Positions 54,850 through 64,000 of a stretch of 64,000 bases of DNA are shown here, piece by piece (position 1 is the stretch's first letter; each line of letters starts with the position of its first letter). The position numbers and the translations under genes were made by a program. This DNA is from Trema orientale (lineage: Eukaryota > Streptophyta > Magnoliopsida > Rosales > Cannabaceae), in contig JXTC01000024.1 of NCBI GenBank assembly GCA_002914845.1, positions 637,715 through 701,714 of the forward strand. The letters are read 5' to 3'. The notes beneath the pieces are model-generated. The model made no database searches. It saw only the letters and a list, made by a program, of their open reading frames with translations, and was not told the DNA's origin.

Positions 54850-56195
54850 AGAATCATATACATGTATATATTCGTCTATTACATATGTGCGTAAGTATAT
54901 ATGCACATATGAAAGTTTATTCTCCGAGTAATGCTAAGAGGCATCATACAGTACCCAGCACCATATGATGTGTTGTTACGAGCTAATTATAGTTAGGTTT
55001 CAGGTATGACCTATGTGGAACTTAGTTTATTAACTAGAATTATCCAATAACAAACTAATACGTCATTGTGTGCTAACCATACTAGACACTAGTACCCATA
55101 TCATTACTCAAAATTAATTAATGTACGCAAAAATCAAAAACAAAATTCTGTTTCCCCAAATTTTAATGATATACCAAAATTACCCTTTTAGTGGAAAATA
55201 TTTCAACTTTCTGTTTATAAAAACAATAAAAATAGAAATTATGAAAGAGGTCCAGGCCCTCAAATTAAAATCAATTAGAAACTAGTTTTTAATAAATGTT
55301 TGCACCAAAACTAAGCTTTTGGAATGTCAACAAGTTAGTTTATTCACCACCAATAGTATTTAAAAATGCATATTTGTCTGCATTAAAAATTGGTAAATAG
55401 TTGGATCCTTTATAATAATGATGCCTGCTTTTCTAATTGACAAAGTTTACACAACAAATAATGTAAAGTACTGTAAAGTAGATAACATAATCTTAATAAA
55501 TTCAAGTTTTGAAGAAAAGTCTCAGAACCATTTCTCTTACATAATTCTACCGCCACAAGACTCCTCAATTGTTAAAAAATCTCACAACCCTTTTCTAAGT
55601 TTTCTTCTTTTTCCCCTTTTTTTCCCGAAGAAAATTATTTTACACATTAGGTACTAAAATATGAACCAAATTTACAGACCCATAAGTCCATAACCATCAC
55701 ACAAGAGGCATTTTAATTAGAGCAACGTTAATAATCACCACAAAGGCACAAAGACTCGAAATTGTGTATCCCACCTATTGAGCTCAAGGATGACGGATGG
55801 AACAAAAGTTAGGGGACTTTCAAAGACAGCATTTGTACGAAAAAACAATATAATAAAAATAACAGAGACATAAAATTTTACAATAAAAAATTACGCCTAA
55901 TAATATACTTTTAAATCACAGTGTTTTTTACAAGCAGAACCACACCATGTACACGAGCTTAAAAAATATATAAATTTTGGGTGTCTTTAGCATTAATACT
56001 CTAGAAACATTAGTTTTATATACGGTTTTTACTTTAGGGAAAAAAAAAAAGCTAAAAACTTAATAAAACTAATGCCAACTACCAAAATTCTATTTTATTT
56101 TACTCACAAAAATTCTACTTATTGTGGTTTTAACATCATTTTTATTTATTTTATGAATTGTATTTTTTATTTTAAAATTTGTATTTTATTTTCAA
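54850..56195. other. upstream region of the defensin-like exon
   Basis: No gene found. 56103-56156 translates, in a frame different from the downstream exon and with a stop just upstream and no ATG, to a hydrophobic 17-residue run (LTKILLIVVLTSFLFIL) like a signal-peptide core. No good donor joins it to the exon at 56203. Confidence 0.4.
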
Positions 56196-56378
56196 ATGAC
56201 AGATTGGACCGTAATTGAAGTTCCTTTACGTGATGGAACATATTGTCGAAGAGATACTACTTGTGAAAGAAAATGTATAGAAAAATATTTAGATTCTGTT
56301 GGTGGAAAATGTAAGAGACCTTTTCTACGACAAATATGGGGTACATGTATTTGCTTCATATTCATCAAGTATAATTAA
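56196..56378 (+). CDS. defensin-like (DEFL) cysteine-rich peptide, mature-peptide exon
   Basis: The open frame is 56196-56378; the likely exon begins after CAAATGACAG at 56203, an acceptor that would give a phase 1 junction, usual for plant DEFL genes between signal peptide and mature peptide. The peptide has exactly six Cys in the cysteine-stabilised alpha-beta pattern: C-x5-C-x3-C-x11-C-x11-C-x1-C, with GKC supplying the GxC and CIC the CxC. Plant DEFL peptides are secreted and act in antimicrobial defence or pollen-pistil signalling. No intact signal-peptide exon was found within about 1.2 kb upstream, so it may be incomplete, mis-spliced in my model, or a pseudogene. Confidence 0.55.
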   Translation: MTDWTVIEVPLRDGTYCRRDTTCERKCIEKYLDSVGGKCKRPFLRQIWGTCICFIFIKYN

Positions 56379-57801
56379 TCAATGTTTATCTGCCGGCCCG
56401 AGAAATTTATAATAATGTACATGTTGTTAAATCATAAAGTAATTTGCAAACTAAACCTAATAACGGAATCAAATAAGTTTATCACCATATTACTTCGTTC
56501 CATTTTTCAATTAAAAAGTGACCAGTTAAAGAGGAGAGGGGGGGGGGGAATGAATTTGCTTCAAAAGTCTTTTTAATGCGAAAACTATTTGCATCACTTA
56601 TTTCCATTTTGATTCAAAATCACGATCTTCTATCTTTTATAGACAATACATATTACTAGTCTCTACATAATGTACGTATGAAGTTTAGCCTCTACATCAG
56701 TTCATCGTATGTGTTATGTATTTTCTAACTTATGTTTATTGAATGATTTAGGGTTTTTACATCAGTACACTCTGGGCGGAATTCACATCAAGCGATAGTT
56801 CGTTTACATGTTAAAGGTATTTTTAATATGATCTCAAGAAGGACTATTGAATGATTTAGGATTTTCTCGCTCAAACACATGAATATTAGGCAATGTAAGT
56901 GAATAATAAGACTTAAAATAGGAAATTGTGTCTTGGTGAACTCGTACGCTTGAGTGCTCTCTCATTCTTGAATTTCTTTTAAATTATACAAAATTTCACC
57001 TTTATCAATTTTTTATTTTTATTGCAATTTTCTATGTTAATCAATTTAATCTAGATAAAAGAGTAGTACAATTTCAGTAACTGTTTAACTAATCCTTGTG
57101 GGAAGGATACTTTACTTTCTACTTTATTACTTGGAACGATTATCATAACTGCAAAAAATTCATATACATCGGGCCAAGCTTTCTGCCACTCAGTCCCACT
57201 AATCCTTTTGGGCTGAAGGTGAAGCGGAGCTTTGTGTTGGTGGTGACCAAGTGGACCGGGGCGCTTTTGGATGGTTACGGTATCCCAGAGTCATGGTGAT
57301 TGAAAATGAAAGAACTAATGGAGTACATTAAGATAATTTTAAACAGTAGATTCTGGTTACGAAACAAGATAAGAAAATCTAGCCAAATATTCCCAGCTGA
57401 TACATTTTCTAAGGGGGAAAAAAAAAGGAAAAGAGAAACCAAAGACGTTGTATTCAAAGGAATGATATTCTTCTTGTCAGCTTGAGAGCGAAAACTAAAT
57501 CCACAACCTGAATATTCATTTTAACTTTGTAATTTTGCATTTTAGAAAGTTATAAGATATAGAACCGAAAAAAAAAAAAAAGAAAAGGATCAAGCACAAT
57601 TACAGAAAAAGAAGAAAGACAACATGAATTAGATGTCAACTCCATCCACTTGTTAAGTTTTCTCTATGGTGTTGCTGTTGTTAAGACGGAAAAGTTTTTC
57701 TGCTTCTCCCCACTTTGTTGTCTCCTTTTGCTTCTCAATAGACAGGTTTTTTTTCTTCTTTTTGTTTAAAAAAAAATTCCAGAAAAAAGACATCCCACTA
57801 G
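56379..57801. other. region between DEFL exon and PIG-F
   Basis: Mostly AT-rich. A GC-richer piece at 57165-57300 reads PSFLPLSPTNPFGLKVKRSF and VLVVTKWTGALLDGYGIPES on plus and ends at a TGA; I do not recognise it, and it might be a captured exon. The last part is the PIG-F 3' UTR. Confidence 0.35.
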
Positions 57802-60580
57802 TTAATCTCTTTTTGTATGCTGTAATGTGCCACGCACAAGAACAAATAAGAATGATGCCACCGCTGCAACAAGATATCCAGCTATAGCTCCATAACTGAC
57901 ACATATAGGCCATTCCTACAGATTAACATAGAATTTGGACCTTGATAAGAAACCATAGATACCAAGCAAGTTTCCCGGTATTATTGTTGGAGAAAAACTT
58001 AGCAAACGTGTCAATGTAATAAGAATTCAACTATCTAAAACTCTTTAAAACAAGGCAACTAATTATGAATAGGAACTTAATCAATATATATATATAATGT
58101 ACATATACATACATTTATATACACAGAGCATATATAATACTCGATGTTATAAAAAGAACTAAATTTTTTCTTTTTCCTATTATAGCAACCGTACCTGCCA
58201 TGGCCTTTCCCAGTCAAGTGGCATTGGCCAAGCCCCAAACCATGCTCCTAGCACAGCTCCATGTGCTGGTAGACAAATCATATAATCTATAGGTCCAACT
58301 GGTCTGCAAATTGAGAAATTTAGTTGTCATGTCAGCAATAGATAATTCATTAATGAAAAGCTAATAACAAGTGAATAAGAAATTTATCCTAAGCTGAAAC
58401 ATTGTTGTCATAGTAAGGGGATCTAACCCAAATGCCAATTGAAGATAACCGTGCAAGTCAAACATGACCAAACAGGGCAAGAAACTTACTTTGTATAGGC
58501 AAAGATGCGCTGCCAATCTGTCCACGATGAACCAAAAACTGAAGCTGCAGGCACAACCTGCAGAAAGGAAAACTAGCTACTAGATGAACTGGAAGCCACA
58601 AAAGCGAATATAGCAAAAGAAAATAAATTAGGTTGCCAAGAAAGATTAATTCTGATGTCTCGTCTTGAACAAAAATATCTTAGATAAGTAGAGTGAGCAA
58701 AACAACTTGACTTATAGTTAATTATACTAGATACACTTCTCTAATAGTAAAACAAAACAAACAGTCTAATAATAATACTAAACGTTTTAAATTAAGTAGC
58801 TGCAACCACAGATTAATCTTGAAAATAAGTAACCACTATTGACACGTAAAAAAACACCGATTTAAATGTTAATAACTCCAACAAAAGTATTTTGCAGTAC
58901 AAACATTAAAACCAATGAAACAATTATCTTTGAAACTTACCGTGAACAATGACATCATCATAGACCAATTAATTGTCTTCGACAAAGACCTGCATCAAGA
59001 AGGAAAAGGGACACAAATAATATAACTCAACTTGTAACAACAAAAGATGAAGTAAGGAACATCCAAAATTAAATTTGTAAATATCCCATAGATGATGGAA
59101 ATGCCTTACTGCCTCTGAAATTTGAAACAAAACATAATTCACAGTTGAGATAGGACAGCAACATTGAATTTTTGAGCCAAACTTCAGAGCCATATCACCA
59201 TAGCCAGGTTCACACCCTCCAATTAAATTAAAGAAAAAAAGCAGAATTTCCAGAAAGGTGGAGGATGATATACCTGATCATGATGAAGATGAGCCGAAAA
59301 TATTCTATTGTTCAAACTTCAAAGCGAAAGAAAGTTGTCTTCAGATCAACCATAACTAAAAAAAAGTAGCATTTAAAGCTTGTAAGTTACATACTTGACA
59401 CCTATTGGAGCACCAAGAGCAATTGCTCCAAAAGCAGTCACAAGAGCACCTATGGAGTAGACAACAGAAAACTTATAACTTGCATATAACTCCTCAACAT
59501 ATATAGGCAAAACAGGCAGGGACAACATGCGAAAGATTCTAATTCTGTACCCAAAAAAAAAAGTCTGCATACTAGTAACGATTGTCATGAAACAAGGCAT
59601 TATATAAACTTTCTTTAAAATAGGAAACTGTTTAGACAGAAAAATTAAAGAATTCTACTTTCATGAATATCTAAATGAGGATTAAAAGCAAAAAATAAAA
59701 ATTCTTGAACAATTTCTCCCTTTTTCCTTTTTCAACTTTTAATCAAATTCCATGACCTAATAAAGCTATAAAAGCAATGTGATTGAAATTTCTATTACAG
59801 ATTTTCTTGAATATGTACCAGCAAACTTGAACCATCAAACTTACTAACCCATTAGTAAAGGCGAGGAAAATCCCGAAAAAAAAAAAGAAAAAAAAAATCC
59901 AAAAACAATAATAACAGCATAGATACTCAAATGTACAGCATAATGTAGAATGCAATTTTGTACTAACCAGCAACAAGTCCAAGTATGCCATGCCCTACAG
60001 CTCTCATGTACTGTAAGTCACATATAACAACACAGTAATAAGGAGCAAAAATCACACCAAATAAGAGAAAAAGAAAAATCTAAATAATTGAAGATCGATT
60101 CGGTTGCTGAGATAACCCAATAATGAGTACCTCAACTAAAACTTCCAAGACAAAATATTCCTGTCCTTCACCCACATTTTCCCAACAACCAAACAGAATG
60201 ATAGGAAAATCACTCACCGAACATTGTCGAGAGCTCTGCCTATAACGACTGTAAAGAAGAATCACGATTGGGCATTGAATCACCTTTAAACAAGGGAAAG
60301 AGAATATACAGAGTGAGACCAAAATCTAACCCAATAAGGAGAAATAAAATAAAAAGAAGAAGAAGAGTACCCAGATATGGCGGAGGGTTTGGGAAGGATG
60401 AGAGATGAGAGTGATGGAGTGAAGATTGCTGGCGACCCAGAAGGAGATGGCTAATCCAGCGGCGCAAATCAAGTGCACTAAAAAAACCTCTGAAGCAGAT
60501 ACTATCGCTGCTGCTGAGGCCTCAACAATGGTGGTCTTGGTCTTGGTCTTGGTCCTCTGGCTCTGGTGCTCGTTCTTCAT
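57802..60580 (-). CDS. PIGF: GPI-anchor biosynthesis protein PIG-F, 8 exons, 237 aa
   Basis: Exons from the start: 60580-60371, 60283-60218, 60010-59968, 59449-59395, 58989-58941, 58557-58490, 58303-58195, 57915-57802. All GT-AG; total 714 nt. The N-terminus is Lys/Thr-rich (QSQRTKTKTKTT), then hydrophobic segments: VFLVHLICAAGLAISFWVAS, CPIVILLYSRYR, GHGILGLVAGALVTAFGAIA, and a C-terminal GYLVAAVASFLFVLVR. Family blocks SSWTDWQRIFAYTKP, CLPAHGAVLGAWFGAWPMPL and DWERPWQEWPICVSYGAIAG are intact. PIG-F (yeast Gpi11) is an ER membrane subunit that partners with PIG-O/PIG-G ethanolamine-phosphate transferases in GPI assembly. Length fits plant homologues. Confidence 0.93.
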
Positions 60581-60722
60581 GGTTTCTTTCTACTCATTTC
60601 GCGTTTGGAAGGAAGAAAGAAGATGGAGTTTCAGGACTAATAAACTAAATGGGCTTATGGCCTAATGGGAGCATGGGACATGCAAGATACCATCAAGAGG
60701 GAGAGGGAAATTAATGCCAAAA

Positions 60723-60749
60723 GAGAGAGAGAGAGAGAGAGAGAGAGAA
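60723..60749. repeat. (GA)n microsatellite
   Basis: agagagag run upstream of the PIG-F start. Confidence 0.9.
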
Positions 60750-61685
60750 CTTTTGATGCACTAATGTGGTATAAGACTCGAACACAAATTCTTAAATTCT
60801 ACGCGTAATGTCACCAATGTAACACATTGATTCTAAGTACATACCAACTACTTAAGTGAGACACAAAACCCGCAATTAAACGCTACATCTAAAATGACAA
60901 TAGCCTCTATCATTATTTCGTTCTTAATACAGAAATAATCTCAAAATTTGGTACCAAAGGCCCAACATAAATACCATATAATAATTCTTCAAATATCAAA
61001 AGAATTTTTTTTAAAAAGCACGTTACAATTATACTCATTAGTGCTGACGAAAATCCAAGAGTAAATAGAATTAATAGGTACTAAAAGACCATTACTAAAT
61101 TCCACCCAAAAAAAGACCATTACTATATAGTTACTGGAAACAATTTATTCTTGAGAAAAAAAGAATTGAAATGAATTTAAAAAGTTTCTATAGTGGGGCC
61201 AACTAGCCATCAATTTTTTTTTGAATAAGAACCCACATCGAACTTTTTCTAAGCTACACCTTTCAAAGAAAGGGGGAAAAAAAAAAAAACAACGATCCCA
61301 GCCGTCCAGTCGGACCATTCCATGTGGCCAAAAGGGACCCACCATATACAGCAAAGATTTCTTGTGGAGCCCACAAAACGGACAATTAGCCCAGGTCTAT
61401 ACAATCACTGTGGCGATTTGCAGACAGTTGATCCCATTTTCCAGAGACTAAAAGACCAAAGAAGTTTTATTTAAAAAAAAAAAAGGAACAAAAAGACCAA
61501 AGAGGTCAAAATGCCAAATAAGAATCACAGAGAAACTACAGTGGTCATGCAAGCAGCTAAGAAAAACCCGAGAATTAATCAAATCATAGCAATATCATTA
61601 CGGTAACGCTGACCTTCTGACCAAAAATTAAAAACACCATTGGGTTATGAGAATGACGATAACGGGAAGAATTCTCGGTACATAC
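60750..61685. other. upstream of PIG-F, no gene seen
   Basis: AT-rich with one GC-richer patch at 61285-61440 lacking coding potential; may be promoter sequence. Confidence 0.4.
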
Positions 61686-62500
61686 CATAACTTTCAAAAT
61701 ATCGCGAGATATTGACGGACGATTGTCAAGTTCTCGTCTTTTTCATCGTAACATAAATCTCAAGAAAACAGAAAAACAACGACAAGTGACCACACAACCG
61801 GAATAGAGAGAGATGATGATCTCGCTCGCCGTGTATGACCCGCCTGTTAAACAAATCCAAAAAAACCCTAAAATAAATATTAAAAAAATAAAAACAAATT
61901 TCTTAAAAGAGAAAAGGAAAAAAAAAATATTTATGGTTTCATAAAAAAAAAAAAAAAAAACAACTAAGTAACGTTGAAGCATATATACATATATATGTCT
62001 CAGAAAAGTAGGAAGAAAGAAACAAAAGCAACTTTTGATTTATTAAACGATGACTATAGATTCAAAAACAGCACCGACCTTAAACCTCGAAACTCGTCTG
62101 TATTTTATATTATAATGGGTAAATATTCAATGTTTCTTTAAAAAAAAAAAGTAGAATAAAATTAGAGAAATTAAATCCAATATAGGGAGTAGAAAAAAAT
62201 GAATAAGAGAAATTACCTTGTAGAGAACTTTGAAATAAGGGAAAATCTCCGTTTGACCTCGGAAAATTTTGGTTTCGCTAGTTTTGGGTTTTGATATTTT
62301 CTGAGGTCACGAAAGGGCTTAAAGAGCCAAACTCTGAAATGGGTTTTCGGAGAAGGAAAGGACAGATCTATAAAAAAATTTCAAGAGAGAAAATACACAA
62401 AAATATAAGAGAGAGAAAGGGGGTTTTTTTTCAGAGCTCGAGGGGACAGACTACAGAGGAAAACAGAGCTGGAGGAGAGGGAAGGTTTTAAGCAAAAAGA
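61686..62500 (-). ncRNA. possible spliced leader or noncoding transcript
   Basis: On minus, 62500-62217 looks like a plant 5' leader (CT-rich, TCTCTCTCTTATATTTT) ending in the strong donor CTACAAG|GTAATTT. A matching acceptor TTTAACAG|GCGGG at 61843 opens a GC-richer block ending in GTTATG|GTATGTACC at 61686. No ORF longer than a few codons. It could be the 5' UTR of a gene, possibly an upstream leader of PIG-F, or a noncoding RNA. Confidence 0.3.
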
Positions 62501-62929
62501 CGAAAAAGGACAGCTCTTTTTCCATTTTGGCGGAAGAGTCGGGGCAGTGAGGGCATTGGGAACTCAAAAGCCCTTTCTCAGGGTTGGGTCTCTATCGCCG
62601 GTCTACTTATTCACTATTATGCCCTTGAAAATTCTGTGAAATTCCCTATCCGTTGTGTGCGGTCGAACGTGGGAGATCTTGAGGTGCGCCAAGGAGTATT
62701 TGGGGAATTTGTAAAATGAGCGGGCGCAGATCTTACGCACTGGGAGGTGGACTTAAGGAAATGAACGGTCTGGGTTTATTGTTCAATGGTGTTGTGTACC
62801 GAATATTTTGAGCATTTGAGCACAAATATTAGTTCATACTCTATCAATGATAATGGATTGGTTTCTTATTAACAAATATGTGATTAAATAGAGGCAAGTG
62901 CTATATTTGTCAAATAAAGAATCTCTCAT

Positions 62930-63030
62930 TCTTTAATTCTCTACTAAAAAATATGTGCAGAAAAAGGTGATAGCTTCGAGGATTATTGATTAACAATTTA
63001 TGAGATAAATAAGATACTTAGGCCATGTTT
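62930..63030 (+). repeat. repeat unit, first copy of right-edge repeat
   Basis: CTTCGAGGATTATTGATTAA and the following AGATAAATAAGATACTTA resemble 63877-63935 (CTCCGAGGGTCTTTGATTAA ... AGATAAAAAAGACACTTA), about 930 bp later. Confidence 0.5.
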
Positions 63031-63149
63031 GGTTCACTGGAACGAGCCTTGGAATAGAGAGATCATTCTAATAAAAGGCCAATTTCAGCGTTTGATTTGT
63101 AATTTGGAGTAAAGAATTCTAATTACTTTGTAATTACAATTCCACCACT

Positions 63150-63352
63150 GTCTCTCTGCTAGTTCCAAGTCCGGAAATAGGTTACTAGTTCCAGGTCCAG
63201 AAATGGCATGACTAGAACGACTTGAGGTTTATATCAATTGACATCAATTGTATTGTCAAAATATTACTAGTTCTAACTCCGGAAATGGCATGACTAGAAC
63301 GTCAAAATATTACTAGTTCCAGTTTCGGAAATGGCATGACTAGAACAACTTG
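63150..63352. repeat. tandem ACTAGTTC / GGAAATGGCATGACTAGAAC repeats
   Basis: Three close copies of TACTAGTTC..GGAAATGGCATGACTAGAAC (63184-63219, 63266-63300, 63311-63345) with a partial fourth before. CTAGTTC and GACTAGAAC make each unit an imperfect inverted repeat. No coding content. Confidence 0.75.
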
Positions 63353-63426
63353 AGGGGGATTTTTTTTAAAAAAAATATTTTAAATAACATACCTCGACTG
63401 CACCATAAGGTGTATAAAACACCTAT

Positions 63427-64000
63427 CTCGACTGGACCCAGTCGAGCTCTACTGAGTCTAGTCGAGTAGTTAACGAGCTTTCTAGATTTCTCGACTAGAT
63501 CTAGTAGAGTCCGCCTGGGTCTAGTAAAGATTTTCAGATTCGTTGTTAACTCAAAAAGAACCTTAATTGGATACAATATAGCTCGACTGAGTCTAGTAGA
63601 GATTTTTAAAAGCATTGTTAACTATCTGAAAAATCCTCGACTGGACCATTAAAGCTCGTCTAGATCCAGTAGAAATTTTTGGAAAGAACATTTTCTCTCT
63701 AAAAACCTAACAAATGAACTAATGATTTTGAAATTGAATCAGTAACATCATACATTAAATAAACAATTTTATACTCCAAACTTTTGACATTCAACAACAC
63801 AATCAGTTCCAAAATATTTACATAGATTATGAATCACAAAAGTTTGATCAATTTCTTCTAGTTTTTAAAATATATATGTATCACCTCCGAGGGTCTTTGA
63901 TTAATAACCTACAAGATAAAAAAGACACTTAATGTAAAATTATTAGGAAAAAAATAAAGACAAAAAAGTGTACAGAAACACCTATCTCAACTGGACCCAG
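63427..64000. repeat. clustered CTCGACT..AGTCGAG palindromes
   Basis: CTCGACTGGACCCAGTCGAG (63427-63446) is a perfect palindrome apart from its centre; related units follow at 63448-63466, 63490-63509, 63582-63601 and 63636-63672 in weakening form. The block start (acacctatctcgactggacccag, 63417-63440) recurs at the window end (63975-64000). Confidence 0.75.

Noticed and set aside
56103..56156. Hydrophobic run as the signal-peptide exon of the DEFL gene
   Set aside because: No in-frame ATG, a stop just upstream and downstream, and the only nearby donor would leave an intron of about 43 nt, too short for plants.
62291..62491. Basic 66-codon plus frame
   Set aside because: Antisense of a CT-rich leader-like region; composition-driven.

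Overview
This is a low-GC, repeat-rich window of nuclear plant DNA. The host genes have GT-AG introns and encode plant families (APC6/CDC16, a RABA1 GTPase, a pathogen-related protein, PIG-F), and their protein sequences look eudicot. I cannot name a species from sequence alone.

Layout: (1) 1-1673, the 5' part of a hAT transposon on the minus strand, broken by a nonsense codon and cut by the window edge. (2) 1674-10100, AT-rich DNA with MITEs and a second hAT relic (7644-9821) that still has a perfect 8-bp target duplication; a ~175-bp near-perfect palindrome sits just upstream of the first host gene. (3) 10219-12838 (+), a four-exon pathogen-related protein gene. (4) 13432-28520 (-), a 16-exon APC6/CDC16 gene I could reconstruct completely (551 aa). 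Its intron 9 carries a 5-kb Ty1/copia element in antisense orientation with a perfect 5-bp TSD, and intron 2 carries a Tourist-like MITE. (5) 30230-32600, a SINE and a broken DUF1985-type gene with a long Asp-coding (GAT)n tract. (6) 34242-37581 (-), a two-exon RABA1-type Rab GTPase. (7) 41120-47530, the 3' part of an L1-type LINE split by a second copia element (minus strand, 524-bp LTRs). (8) 48674-54839, at least four copies of one small MITE family embedded in (TA)n tracts, a 103-aa plant protein gene with a very short last exon, and a 373-bp CACTA-type element. (9) 56196-56378 (+), a probable defensin-like cysteine-rich peptide exon. (10) 57802-60580 (-), an eight-exon PIG-F (GPI-anchor synthesis) gene. 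(11) 61686-62500, a possible spliced leader or noncoding transcript, then unexplained short repeats to the right edge.

The host genes are individually regulated housekeeping or defence genes: cell-cycle ubiquitination, TGN/endosome traffic, GPI-anchor assembly, a stress-type protein and a defensin-like peptide. They show no common pathway. The most interesting signals are the (TA)n-targeting MITE family, the orphan defensin-like exon, the promoter-proximal palindrome, the copia-in-LINE nest whose junction restores the LINE reading frame, and the unclassified repeat units at the right edge. Exon limits were derived by eye from splice signals, reading-frame continuity and family conservation.
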